From NCBI RefSeq assembly GCF_017355185.1, contig NZ_JADILJ010000025.1, forward strand, positions 1-55,251: a stretch of DNA of 55,251 nucleotides. Reading direction: 5' to 3'. Both the position numbers and the translations under genes were made by a program. The notes under the pieces are model-generated. The model made no database searches. It had not been told where the DNA came from and saw only the letters and a program-made list of their open reading frames with translations. Origin of the DNA: Rathayibacter sp. SD072 (GTDB taxonomy: Bacteria > Actinomycetota > Actinomycetes > Actinomycetales > Microbacteriaceae). Below are positions 38,819-47,144 of this stretch, in pieces. Position 1 is the first letter of the stretch. Every line of letters starts with the position of its first letter.

Positions 38819-39772
38819 TCAGGCGCCGGTGCCTCGGTGGCCGAACGCGTGCAGGTCGAGATCGGCGCTGAGCCGATCGCTCACGCGGCGGCCGCGGACG
38901 CTCGTCCCGGACGCGTCCAGCGGAGGGCTGACCACGGCGGCTCCGAGGCGGCCGGGCACCGCGAGGACGAGGGCGCCCGAGACGCTCGACTTCGCCGGGA
39001 TGCCGACCGCCTGCATCCAGCGGCCGGACCCGTCGTACACGCCGCAGGTCGCCATGACCGAGAGGACGTCGCGAGCCACTGCGGGCGGTACGACGCGCTC
39101 CCCGGTGACGGGATTGACTCCGCCGAACGCGAGCGTCGCGCCCATCACGGCGAGCGCCCGGGCGTCGACCAGCACCGCGCAGGCCCGGGCATAGGAGGAG
39201 ACCGCGTCGTCGGCTCCGACGTGCATCGTCCCCTCGGAGCGCATGAGGTGCGCGAGAGCGTGGTTGCGGTCGCCGAGCAGGTGCTCGTTGCGGGCGACCC
39301 CTTCGTCGACCTCGAGCGGGCGTCCCGCGAAGGCGGACAGGCCGCGGAGGATGCGCTCACTGCGCTCCCGGGCACCGTCGCCGTCGACGAGGGAGGCGGT
39401 CAGCAGCGCGCCCGCGTTCACCATGGGGTTCGGCGGGCGGCCGGTCCCGCTCTCGAGCTTGATCGCGTCGAAGGCCTCGCCGGTCGGCTCGATGCCCACG
39501 CGCTCGAGCGCCTCCCCGTCGGTGTCGAGCAGCGCCAGGGCGAACAGGAACGGCTTCACGGCGGACTGGATGCTGAAGAGCACGTCGGCCTGCTCGCTGG
39601 AGCGCACCGAGCCGTCCGGCAGCACGAGAGCGAGGCCGCAGAGGCGCGGGTCGGCTGCGGCGAGCTCGGGGATGCTGTCGTCGACGGCTCCGTCGTCCTC
39701 GAGGTCGTCGGCGAGGACGCGACGGCGCAGGGCGTCGAGGTCGTAGGTGCGGGGATCGGCGGCGTCGCTCAT
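38819..39772 (-). CDS. glsA: Glutaminase A
   Basis: 317 aa, serine-dependent glutaminase of the beta-lactamase-like fold. LFSIQSAVKPF contains the SxxK pair (S70, K73); NPMVNAGALL, NEHLLGDRNHALAHLM and VGIPAKSSVSGALV are family motifs. Converts glutamine to glutamate and ammonia. A GGAG lies close to the ATG. The neighbourhood of amtB is suggestive of nitrogen metabolism, but several unrelated genes lie between. Confidence 0.93.
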   Translation of the reverse strand: MSDAADPRTYDLDALRRRVLADDLEDDGAVDDSIPELAAADPRLCGLALVLPDGSVRSSEQADVLFSIQSAVKPFLFALALLDTDGEALERVGIEPTGEAFDAIKLESGTGRPPNPMVNAGALLTASLVDGDGARERSERILRGLSAFAGRPLEVDEGVARNEHLLGDRNHALAHLMRSEGTMHVGADDAVSSYARACAVLVDARALAVMGATLAFGGVNPVTGERVVPPAVARDVLSVMATCGVYDGSGRWMQAVGIPAKSSVSGALVLAVPGRLGAAVVSPPLDASGTSVRGRRVSDRLSADLDLHAFGHRGTGA

Positions 39773-39836
39773 GGCTCCAGCGTGACACGTGCTGCGACCT
39801 GCAGCGCGGGAGGCGGTGCAGACTCCGCCCGGTGAC

Positions 39837-39842
39837 TACCCT
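39837..39842 (+). promoter_or_regulatory. -10 box TACCCT of the aminotransferase gene, leaderless layout
   Basis: TANNNT is followed by exactly 6 nt and then ATG (39849). Confidence 0.55.
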
Positions 39843-39848
39843 GGCCGG

Positions 39849-41075
39849 ATGAGCACTCCGCGCCCCCTCGAGCAGTCCGCGAAACTCCGGAACGTCCTCT
39901 ACGAGATCCGGGGGAAGGCGCTCGTCGAGGCGTCGCGGCTCGAGAGCGAGGGGCACCGCATCCTCAAGCTCAACACCGGCAACCCGGCGGGCTTCGACTT
40001 CGAGGCCCCGCACCAGATCGTGCGGGACATGATCGCCGCCGTGCCCCACGCGCACGGCTACAGCGACAGCCGCGGGATCCTCTCGGCCCGTCAGGCGGTG
40101 ACGTACCGCTACGAGGAGATCGCGGGATTCCCGCCCGTCGACCCCGAGTGGGTGTTCCTGGGCAACGGGGTGTCGGAGCTGATCACGATGACCATGCAGG
40201 CACTCCTGGACGACGGCGACGAGGTCCTCATCCCCGCCCCCGACTACCCCCTGTGGACCGCGATGACGAGCCTCTCGGGTGGGACGGCGGTGCACTACCG
40301 CTGCGCCGAGGAGGACGGCTGGCAGCCGGACCTCGAGGACATCCGCTCGAAGGTGACTCCGCGGACCAAGGCGATCGTCGTCATCAACCCCAACAACCCC
40401 ACCGGCGCGGTCTACAGCCGCGCGGTGCTCGAGGGACTCGTCGCCGTTGCGCGGGAGCACTCCCTCCTGCTGCTGGCCGACGAGATCTACGACCGCATCC
40501 TGTACGACGACGCTCAGCACATCCCGCTCGCGTCGCTGGCGCCGGACCTGCTCTGCCTGACCTTCAACGGACTGTCCAAGACCTACCGCGTCGCGGGCTA
40601 CCGCTCGGGCTGGCTGGCGATCACCGGTCCGCGCGACCACGCGGAGGGGTTCCTCGAGGGCATCACGCTCCTCGCGTCGACGCGGCTCTGCCCGAACGTC
40701 CCGGGGCAGTACGCGATCCAGGCCGCCCTCTCCGGGGTGCAGTCGATCGAGGCGCTGGTGGCACCGGAGGGGCGCCTGCACCGGCAGCGGGACGCGGCGT
40801 GGTCGGGGCTCGAGCGGATCCCGGGAGTGTCCTGCGAGCTGCCGAGAGGGGCCCTGTACGCCTTCCCGCGGCTCGATCCCGACGTGCACGACATCCGGGA
40901 CGACGGGAGGCTCGTCTACGACCTGCTGCTCGCGGAGCACATCCTGCTGGTGCCGGGGACGGGCTTCAACTGGCCGACGCCGGATCACCTCCGCATCGTC
41001 ACCCTCCCCGAGGAGCGGGTGATCTCGGAGGCGATCGAGCGGCTCGGCAACTTCCTGGCGTCCTACCGGCAGTAG
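39849..41075 (+). CDS. PLP-dependent aminotransferase (alanine aminotransferase-like, class I)
   Basis: 408 aa. The PLP lysine lies in TFNGLSKTYRVAGYRSGW (K244). NTGNPAGFDFEAP, YSDSRGILSAR, NPNNPTGAVYS and ADEIYDRILYD are hallmarks of the AlaA/AlaT-type alanine-pyruvate aminotransferases. The family transfers the amino group between glutamate and pyruvate. Start MSTPRPLEQSAKLRNVLYEIRG is fixed by homology and by the -10 box. It is convergent with the HAD gene (16-bp gap). Confidence 0.92.
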   Translation: MSTPRPLEQSAKLRNVLYEIRGKALVEASRLESEGHRILKLNTGNPAGFDFEAPHQIVRDMIAAVPHAHGYSDSRGILSARQAVTYRYEEIAGFPPVDPEWVFLGNGVSELITMTMQALLDDGDEVLIPAPDYPLWTAMTSLSGGTAVHYRCAEEDGWQPDLEDIRSKVTPRTKAIVVINPNNPTGAVYSRAVLEGLVAVAREHSLLLLADEIYDRILYDDAQHIPLASLAPDLLCLTFNGLSKTYRVAGYRSGWLAITGPRDHAEGFLEGITLLASTRLCPNVPGQYAIQAALSGVQSIEALVAPEGRLHRQRDAAWSGLERIPGVSCELPRGALYAFPRLDPDVHDIRDDGRLVYDLLLAEHILLVPGTGFNWPTPDHLRIVTLPEERVISEAIERLGNFLASYRQ

Positions 41076-41091
41076 CCGCCGCCCGGACCGG

Positions 41092-41745
41092 TCAGCGCAG
41101 CAGCGCGCGCAGATCCTCCACGGTGCGTCCGTGCAGGGTCGGCCAGAGGGTGCGATCCGGGCCCTCCGCCAGCGGAACCCGGTGCGGGACCCCCACCGCC
41201 GCGGCCCCCGAGGCCACCGCCGCGGCGAGCCCGATCGGCGAGTCCTCGACGGCTGCGCAGTCCGTGATCGGGACTCCGAGGCGGTGGGCGGCGAGGAGGT
41301 AGGGCTCGGGATGCGGCTTGCCGCGGGAGACGTCCTCCCCGGTGACGACCCCGGCGAGGACGACGTGCTCGGCGAGCGCCGCCGCCACGATCGAGGCGAG
41401 ACGGCGGGACGAGGTGGTCGCGATCGCCTGGGGGATCCCGGCGGCCGCGACGCCGCGGAGGAGCTCGAGCGCTCCGGGCCGCCACGCGATCCTCGCGCGC
41501 AGGTCCGCTGCGACGTCCCCCTCGAGCTCCTCCTCCATCGCGCGGTCGTCGAGCCCGACCCCCGCGCCCCGCAGCGCGAGGGCGGTCTGCTCGAGGGTCG
41601 AGCCGACGAAGGCCAGAGCGTCGTCCTCGCTCCACTCGCCGCCCCACCGCGCCACGAGACGGCGCTGAGCGGCCATCCAGGCGGGTTCGGAGTCGACGAT
41701 CGTCCCGTCCATGTCCCAGAGGACGGCGGCGAGCGGCCCCCTCAC
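41092..41745 (-). CDS. HAD-family phosphatase (beta-phosphoglucomutase-like)
   Basis: 217 aa. Motif I is LWDMDGTIVDSEPAW (nucleophile Asp near 12), motif II is IATTSS, motif III is GKPHPEPYL and motif IV is AVEDSPIGLAAA. This is the subfamily of sugar-phosphate phosphatases and beta-phosphoglucomutases; the substrate is unknown. The GTG start overlaps the MFS stop in GTGA, so it is co-translated with the transporter and controlled by the same operator. Confidence 0.9.
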   Translation of the reverse strand: MRGPLAAVLWDMDGTIVDSEPAWMAAQRRLVARWGGEWSEDDALAFVGSTLEQTALALRGAGVGLDDRAMEEELEGDVAADLRARIAWRPGALELLRGVAAAGIPQAIATTSSRRLASIVAAALAEHVVLAGVVTGEDVSRGKPHPEPYLLAAHRLGVPITDCAAVEDSPIGLAAAVASGAAAVGVPHRVPLAEGPDRTLWPTLHGRTVEDLRALLR

Positions 41746-42965
41746 GCGGCGGCCCCGTCCGCGGGGGCGGTTCCGGTCCTGCTGCGCACCGAGAGCGCGG
41801 GCGCGAGGACGACGGCGAGGAGGCCGGCGAGCGGGACCACGGCCAGGCCGACGCGGAGACCGGCGCTGTCGGCCACGAGCCCGACGACCGGCGGCGACAG
41901 GAGGAATCCGAGGCGCATCAGCCACGAGACGAGCGTCACTCCGGTGCCGGCGCGCAGCCCGGGGATCTCGTCGGCCTCGTGCATGGCCGCGGGCACTGTC
42001 GTGGCGAGACCGAGGCCGGCCGCGGCGAAGCCGAGGATCGTGCCGGGAACGGAGGGGAGCAGGAGCGCCGCGCCCATCCCGACGAGCGCGATCGCGCCGC
42101 CGGTGCGCACCACCGCGCGCTGACCGAAGCGGTCCACGAGGCGGTCGCCGAGGATCCGACCCACGAACTGCGCGCCCACGAGGGCGACGAACCCGGTGGC
42201 GGCGACGGCGGCCGGCGCCTGGAGCTCCCCCGAGAGGTAGACCGCAGCCCAGGTGGAGGCGGCGTCCTCGACCAGCGTTCCGGCGATCGCGACGCCCACG
42301 AGGGCGGCGAGCAGGAGCACGACGCGGCCTCTCGCGCTCGACCGGGGACCGGTCGTCGCCCTCTCGGGGCGCTCGGCGTCATCGCGGCCCGGGAGGCAGA
42401 ATCGCAGCGCCGTCAGGGCCACGATCGCGAAGAGGGCGCCGGAGAGAACGAGGTGCGTCGAGCGGGGGAGGCCCACGGCGATCGCTCCCGCGGCCATCGC
42501 CCCGCCGAGGACCGCTCCGATCGACCAGAGGGCGTGGAAGGAGTTGATGAGCGAGCGGCCGAAGCGGCGCTGCACCCGCAGGCCGTGCGTGTTCTGCGCG
42601 ACGTCGGTGACGGCGTCGGTCGCGCCGGACACGAGCAGGGCCGCCGCGAACGCGAGGAGGGTCGGCGAGACGCCCGCGACCACGGTGCCGATCGCCGTGA
42701 GGATCGTGCCGAGGACCGCCGCGCGACCGCTGCCGATCCGGCGCAGCACGGCGCCGGACGCGAGGCCTGCGAGGATCGCGCCGGCTGGGAACGCCGCGAT
42801 CGCGACTCCGTACGCGGCGTTGTCGAGCTCGAGGTCGGCCTTGATCTCGGGGAAGCGCGGGACGAGGTTGGCGAAGAGCGCCCCGTTGGTCAGGAACAGA
42901 GCGGCGACGGCCCCGCGGGCACGGCGGACCTCTCTGCTCGGAGGAGCGGCAGCGGGAGCAGACAT
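41742..42965 (-). CDS. MFS transporter (FucP/YbjJ-like)
   Basis: 407 aa with twelve predicted helices. ALFLTNGALFANLVPRFPEI at the start and GRILGDRLVDRFGQRAVVR after the central loop are typical of the bypass-of-fucose-like MFS group. The start MSAPAAAPPSREVRR is fixed by the divergent operator: its ATG is the outer end of the dyad, and TACGGT lies 7 nt upstream. A frame through to 43052 crosses the neighbouring gene and is rejected. The substrate is unknown. Probably repressed by the TetR protein encoded opposite. Confidence 0.88.
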   Translation of the reverse strand: MSAPAAAPPSREVRRARGAVAALFLTNGALFANLVPRFPEIKADLELDNAAYGVAIAAFPAGAILAGLASGAVLRRIGSGRAAVLGTILTAIGTVVAGVSPTLLAFAAALLVSGATDAVTDVAQNTHGLRVQRRFGRSLINSFHALWSIGAVLGGAMAAGAIAVGLPRSTHLVLSGALFAIVALTALRFCLPGRDDAERPERATTGPRSSARGRVVLLLAALVGVAIAGTLVEDAASTWAAVYLSGELQAPAAVAATGFVALVGAQFVGRILGDRLVDRFGQRAVVRTGGAIALVGMGAALLLPSVPGTILGFAAAGLGLATTVPAAMHEADEIPGLRAGTGVTLVSWLMRLGFLLSPPVVGLVADSAGLRVGLAVVPLAGLLAVVLAPALSVRSRTGTAPADGAAA

Positions 42966-43005
42966 GCGTACGACCGTACACGCAGAGTGTACGATCGTGC
43001 GCATG
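42963..43005. promoter_or_regulatory. 43-bp dyad operator spanning both start codons and both -10 boxes
   Basis: The arms CATGCGTACGACCGTACAC and GTGTACGATCGTGCGCATG match in 17 of 19 positions around a 5-nt spacer GCAGA. Each arm ends in the ATG of one gene and contains its leaderless -10 box: TACGGT (42978-42973, minus) and TACGAT (42990-42995, plus), each 7 nt before its ATG. The TetR gene two places along the plus-strand unit is the likely binder. Confidence 0.7.
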
Positions 43006-43590
43006 ACCACGGACCACTTCGCGGGAGACGACCGCACCAACCGCGAGCGCATGCTCGCCGGGGACCTCTACCTCGCCGATGATCCGGAGAGCATCCGGAT
43101 CGCGCAGCGCGCCGTGCGCCTCGCCGACGCCTACCACCGCGCCTCCCTCGCCGACGAGGACGCCGCCCGACCGCTCCTCGAGGAGCTCCTCGGCGAGCTC
43201 GGCGAGGGCGCCTTCGTGAAGCCGCCGCTGTTCGTCGACTACGGCGAGAACATCCGCATCGGCGCCCGCACCTTCGTGAACTACCACCTCACCGCCCTCG
43301 ACGTCGCGCCGATCACGATCGGCGAGGACTGCCAGATCGGACCGAACGTCCAGCTGCTGACGCCGACGCACCCGATCGAACCCGGGCCGCGACGCGACAA
43401 GCTCGAGGCCGCCCGGCCGATCACGATCGGCGACAACGTCTGGCTCGGCGGCGGCGTGATCGTCTGCCCGGGTGTGAGCATCGGCGATGACAGCGTGATC
43501 GGAGCGGGGGCGGTCGTGACCCGCGACATCCCGTCCGGTGTCGTCGCGGTCGGCAGTCCGGCCAGGGTGATGCGGAGGGTCGACGAGTGA
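43003..43590 (+). CDS. Maltose/galactoside O-acetyltransferase-like (hexapeptide repeat)
   Basis: 195 aa. An N-terminal Mac-type domain (NRERMLAGDLYLADDPE) is followed by left-handed beta-helix repeats: ITIGEDCQIGPNVQLLTPTH, ITIGDNVWLGGGVIVCPGV and SIGDDSVIGAGAVV. TPTHPI holds the catalytic-type His. It acetylates a sugar with acetyl-CoA; combined with the divergent exporter-like MFS gene this suggests sugar acetylation and efflux (inference). It is co-translated with tetR by a GTGA overlap. Confidence 0.92.
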   Translation: MTTDHFAGDDRTNRERMLAGDLYLADDPESIRIAQRAVRLADAYHRASLADEDAARPLLEELLGELGEGAFVKPPLFVDYGENIRIGARTFVNYHLTALDVAPITIGEDCQIGPNVQLLTPTHPIEPGPRRDKLEAARPITIGDNVWLGGGVIVCPGVSIGDDSVIGAGAVVTRDIPSGVVAVGSPARVMRRVDE

Positions 43591-44147
43591 GCGGGGACGC
43601 TCCGGCGCGTGCGGCGCGGCGGACGGATCCGCACCGGCGCGACCGCATCATCGACGCCTGCCTGGAGGTGATCGCGGAGGCGGGCGTCTCGGGGACCTCG
43701 CACCGACGGGTGGCGGCGGCCGCCGACGTGCCCCTGGGCTCCATGACCTACCACTTCGCCGGCATGGACGAGCTGCTGCACGCCGCCTTCTCGCGCTTCG
43801 CCGACTCGGTCGCCGACCAGGCGCAGCGGCGGATGGACGCGGCCGGCTCGCCCGAGCAGGCCCGGCAGGCGCTCGTGGACCTGGTCGTGCACGACGTCCT
43901 GGGCAGCCATCGCGAGCTCGTCCTCACCCACGAGCTCTACACGCTCGCTGCGCGCCAGCCCGCGTTCCGCAGCCTCACCCACTCGTGGATGGCCAGGACG
44001 CGCGCGGCACTCGAGCAGCACTTCGACCCGGCGACCGCGCGGATGCTCGACGCGCTGATGGAGGGGCTGACGATCCACCGCGCTCTGGACGACGAGCCCG
44101 CCGACGACGCGCTGGTGGAGGAGGCCGTGCGGCGGATCCTCCTCTGA
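43587..44147 (+). CDS. TetR-family transcriptional regulator
   Basis: 186 aa. The N-terminal HTH reads RDRIIDACLEVIAEAGVSGTSHRRVAAAADVPLGSMTYHF, cited here by its ends: residues about 18-57. The C-terminal ligand domain is helical (TetR_C-like). GTG start in a GTGA overlap with the acetyltransferase. Being in one arm of the divergon, it most likely binds the 43-bp dyad and represses both arms, including itself. Confidence 0.9.
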   Translation: MSGDAPARAARRTDPHRRDRIIDACLEVIAEAGVSGTSHRRVAAAADVPLGSMTYHFAGMDELLHAAFSRFADSVADQAQRRMDAAGSPEQARQALVDLVVHDVLGSHRELVLTHELYTLAARQPAFRSLTHSWMARTRAALEQHFDPATARMLDALMEGLTIHRALDDEPADDALVEEAVRRILL

Positions 44148-44171
44148 AGGGCGCGCCGCCGCACCCCGGAG

Positions 44172-44177
44172 TAGCAT
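44172..44177 (+). promoter_or_regulatory. -10 box TAGCAT of the DUF1801 gene
   Basis: TANNNT lies 28 nt before the ATG, and GAGAGG (44195-44200) is a suitable ribosome-binding site. This would be a short leadered transcript. Confidence 0.4.
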
Positions 44178-44205
44178 CGGCGCGTTCCCGCGACGAGAGG
44201 ACCCC

Positions 44206-44640
44206 ATGACCCCGAGCGACGAGATCGACGCCCTGATCGCCCGCACCCCCGACTGGCGCGGGGAGACCCTCGCCGAGCTGCGCCGCGTCGTCCTCGCCGC
44301 CGACCCCGGCATCGTCGAGGAGTGGAAGTGGAGGGGGGCACCGGTGTGGGAGCTCGACGGGATCCTCTGCGTCGGCAACGTCTTCACCTCGAAGGTCAAG
44401 CTCGGCTTCCTCTACGGCGCCTCGCTGCCCGACCCGCAGGGCGTCTTCAACGGCGAGCTCGGCGGCAACCAGCGCCGCTCCGTCGAGTTCGCCGAGGGCG
44501 ACCGGGTGGACGCCGGCGCCCTGACCGCACTCGTGCAGGAGGCGATCGCCTTCAACCGCCGACGCGTCGGCGAGCGCGCGGCCGCTGCGATCGCGAAGCG
44601 GGAGGCGGCCAAGGCCGCTCGCGCAGCCGCGAAGCCCTGA
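44206..44640 (+). CDS. DUF1801 domain protein
   Basis: 144 aa. EIDALIARTPDWRGETLAELRR, EEWKWRGAPVW and SKVKLGFLYGASLPDP match the DUF1801 (YdhG-like) family of small soluble proteins of unknown function. The last 30 residues are an Ala/Lys-rich basic tail. The stop TGA abuts the stop of the convergent DUF4287 gene with no gap (TGATCA). Confidence 0.85.
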   Translation: MTPSDEIDALIARTPDWRGETLAELRRVVLAADPGIVEEWKWRGAPVWELDGILCVGNVFTSKVKLGFLYGASLPDPQGVFNGELGGNQRRSVEFAEGDRVDAGALTALVQEAIAFNRRRVGERAAAAIAKREAAKAARAAAKP

Positions 44641-44886
44641 TCAGGCCCGAGCGGCCTTGACGTAGGCGACGAGCGCGTTGGCGTGCCCGTGCCCGAGACC
44701 GTGCTCGGACTTCAGCCACGCCACGACCTGCATGTGCGGCTCGGTGTCGAGCCGCGCGTCGACCAGGTCCAGCCACTCCTGCACGGGGCGCCCGTAGGTC
44801 TTCTCGATGCTGGGGAAGTAGGACGCCGGCCCCTTGGGCTTGGAGCCGTCGGCGGGGGGTTCCGGAGCGAGCACGCGGTCGGTCAT
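44641..44886 (-). CDS. DUF4287 domain protein
   Basis: 81 aa. ASYFPSIEKTYGRPVQEWLDLV and LKSEHGLGHGHANALVAYVKA are the DUF4287 signature, a small helical domain of unknown function, often found with DUF1801/DUF5655 proteins. TAGGGT 6 nt before the ATG supports the start. Confidence 0.87.
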   Translation of the reverse strand: MTDRVLAPEPPADGSKPKGPASYFPSIEKTYGRPVQEWLDLVDARLDTEPHMQVVAWLKSEHGLGHGHANALVAYVKAARA

Positions 44887-44892
44887 GCCGTC

Positions 44893-44898
44893 ACCCTA
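44893..44898 (-). promoter_or_regulatory. -10 box TAGGGT of the DUF4287 gene, leaderless layout
   Basis: TANNNT is followed by exactly 6 nt and then ATG on the minus strand. Confidence 0.5.
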
Positions 44899-44948
44899 AC
44901 GACCGGGCGCCGCCCGCACGAGTGCCCGCGAGCGGTTCGCCGGCTCCG

Positions 44949-44954
44949 TAGTCT
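44949..44954 (+). promoter_or_regulatory. -10 box TAGTCT of the FAD monooxygenase gene, leaderless layout
   Basis: TANNNT is followed by exactly 6 nt and then GTG (44961). Confidence 0.5.
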
Positions 44955-44960
44955 CGGAGC

Positions 44961-46154
44961 GTGGAAGCGGAGCGGACGGACGTGCTCGTGGTCGGCGGCG
45001 GTCCGGTGGGCGTCCTCCTCGCCGCCCTGCTGGCGCGATCGGGGATCGACGTGCAGGTGTGGGAGCGCCGGGTCGCGCTCCCAGCGGGATCACGGGCGAT
45101 CGGCATCCATCCGCCGTCCCTCGATGTCCTCGCCGGGATCGGCGCGGCCGAGTCCGTCCTCGCGGAGGCGGCGCTCGTGACCCGGGGCATCGCCGGCAGT
45201 GAGGGCCGCGCCCTCGGTGCCCTGTCGTTCGCCCGCGCCTCGCGCTCGCACCCCTACGTCGCGACCCTCGATCAGCACCGCACCGAGTCGATCCTCCGGG
45301 GGCGGCTCGAGGAGCTCTCGCCCGGGGCCCTGCGACCCGGGCTCTCCCTGACGGCTCTCCATCGGCGAGGTCCGCACATCGAGGCTGTCGGCCTGACGGA
45401 CGGCGGTGGGACGGCCACCGTCCGCGCCTCGTTCGTCGTGGGGGCGGACGGAGCCCGGAGCACGGTGCGCGATCTGCTCGGCATCGGCGTCTCGGGCCGC
45501 GACTACCCCGACCGCTACGTGATGGGGGACTTCGCCGATCCCGAGCCGGCCTCCCTCGCGGGCTCGGCCCTCGTCGACGTCGGGCCGGCCGGAGTCGTGG
45601 AGTCGTTCCCGCTTCCCGGGGGTCGTCGCCGCTACGTGGCACTCGTCGGAGCGGACGCCTCGCTCGGCGCTCCCGCCTGGCGCCCCGAGGACCCGCCGGA
45701 CCACGACGCGGCGGCGCGTCTCGCAGCGGTCGTCCGCTCCCGCACCGGCGCACCGGTCGATGCCGCGACCTGCACGATGGTGAGCGGCTTCCGGGTCCGC
45801 CGTCGCGAGGCCGGCGCGCTCGACGACGGCAGGGTCGTGCTCGTCGGCGACGCCGCGCACGAGATCAGCCCGATCGGCGGTCAGGGGATGAACCTGGGCT
45901 GGCTCGACGCCGCGGCGCTGGCTCCGCTCCTGGCGGAGTCGCTCCGCTCGGGGACTCCCGGTCCCTGGCCGTCCTACGCGCGGCGGAGGGCGCGGGCCGC
46001 CCGGCGGGCCGCTCGCCAGGCGGAGCTGAACATGGCGCTCGGGAGGCCGCTCGGTGCGGCCGCGCACCGCGGGCGAACGGCACTGCTGCGCGTGCTCCTC
46101 GCGCTGCCGACGTCGCACGTCCTGGCGAGGGTCTACGCGATGCGCTGGTCCTGA
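44961..46154 (+). CDS. FAD-dependent aromatic monooxygenase (PHBH fold)
   Basis: 397 aa. The dinucleotide-binding VLVVGGGPVGVLLAALLARS near residue 9, the DG motif VGADGARSTVR and the second FAD motif LVGDAAHEISPIGGQGMNLG identify a class A flavoprotein hydroxylase. These use NAD(P)H and O2 to hydroxylate aromatic or quinone substrates. The GTG start follows the -10 box by 6 nt. It is convergent with a UbiA prenyltransferase gene, 2 bp apart, so a joint role on a quinone-like compound is possible but unproven. Confidence 0.9.
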   Translation: MEAERTDVLVVGGGPVGVLLAALLARSGIDVQVWERRVALPAGSRAIGIHPPSLDVLAGIGAAESVLAEAALVTRGIAGSEGRALGALSFARASRSHPYVATLDQHRTESILRGRLEELSPGALRPGLSLTALHRRGPHIEAVGLTDGGGTATVRASFVVGADGARSTVRDLLGIGVSGRDYPDRYVMGDFADPEPASLAGSALVDVGPAGVVESFPLPGGRRRYVALVGADASLGAPAWRPEDPPDHDAAARLAAVVRSRTGAPVDAATCTMVSGFRVRRREAGALDDGRVVLVGDAAHEISPIGGQGMNLGWLDAAALAPLLAESLRSGTPGPWPSYARRRARAARRAARQAELNMALGRPLGAAAHRGRTALLRVLLALPTSHVLARVYAMRWS

Positions 46155-46156
46155 CC

Positions 46157-47008
46157 TCAGGCGACCAGGCGCGCGCCCGACAGGCCGAGCTCGACCACCA
46201 GCACGAGCGAGGCGGCGATGACGATCCGGAAGAGCAGCCGCGTCGGCGGCCCGGTCAGCACGAGGCGGACGCCGACAGCGGCGAGGACGACGACCGCGAG
46301 GGTGCCGACGACCGCCAGGAGGGCGCCGGGACCGCTGACGGGATCGTCGCCCGACAGCTGGCCGACCAGCACGAGGAGCGCACCCGCGATCAGGGACCCG
46401 AAGGCGACGACGCCGGACAGGCGCAGTCCGAGCCGGTGCGGGAAGCCGCGGACCCCGGTGGCCGCGTCGTCGACGAGGTCGGGGAGCACGTTCGTGCAGT
46501 GGATCGCGACACCGAAGACGGCGCCCGTGGCGATCGCCCACGCGGCAGGGAGCGCCCCACCCCCCGCCGAGACGGCGACGACGGGCAGGAGGCCGAAGGC
46601 CACGACGAAGGGCACCACCGAGAACGCGGTGCGCTTGAGCCCGGCGTCGTAGACCCAGCCGGCCGCGACGAGGACGAGGTGGGCGACGGCCGCCACCGGT
46701 CCGAGCAGGAGGGAGAGCAGGATCGACGCGGCAGCCGTGCCCATCGCCGCTGCCCGGACCGTCCGGACGCTGATCAGGCCCGACGCGACCGGCTTGTCGG
46801 TGCGGCCGACGGCGCGATCGCGGTCGACGTCGATCCAGTCGTTCGCGAGGCCGATCGAGAGCTGACCGCAGACGACGGCGAGGGCGACCAGCACGACGGT
46901 GCCCGGGGGGCGGCCCGCGGCGGCGGCGAGCACTGTCGCGAGCACCGTCACCGCGACCGTGGGCCCGGGGTGGGACGAGGCCAGCAGGAGGCGCACCCGG
47001 GACGTCAT
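46157..47008 (-). CDS. UbiA-family prenyltransferase
   Basis: 283 aa with about eight hydrophobic segments. The first Asp-rich motif is NDWIDVDRD (residues 56-64) in the context GRTDKPVASGLIS; the second is the less canonical NVLPDLVDDAATG. Members attach prenyl chains to aromatic acceptors or make related lipids. The acceptor is not predictable. TAGGCT lies 6 nt before the ATG. Confidence 0.87.
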   Translation of the reverse strand: MTSRVRLLLASSHPGPTVAVTVLATVLAAAAGRPPGTVVLVALAVVCGQLSIGLANDWIDVDRDRAVGRTDKPVASGLISVRTVRAAAMGTAAASILLSLLLGPVAAVAHLVLVAAGWVYDAGLKRTAFSVVPFVVAFGLLPVVAVSAGGGALPAAWAIATGAVFGVAIHCTNVLPDLVDDAATGVRGFPHRLGLRLSGVVAFGSLIAGALLVLVGQLSGDDPVSGPGALLAVVGTLAVVVLAAVGVRLVLTGPPTRLLFRIVIAASLVLVVELGLSGARLVA

Positions 47009-47014
47009 CGTGCC

Positions 47015-47020
47015 AGCCTA
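47015..47020 (-). promoter_or_regulatory. -10 box TAGGCT of the UbiA-family gene, leaderless layout
   Basis: TANNNT is followed by exactly 6 nt and then ATG on the minus strand. Confidence 0.5.
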
Positions 47021-47144
47021 CGGGCCGCTCTCCACCGCGCACGCAGACCGGTTCGCCACCGTCTGCTCGTCACTCTCGCGAAGAAGCACGACGGCGGGTG
47101 CTCACGGCGCTCGCCGCGGCGTCGCGCCCAGGCCGACCGGGAAG

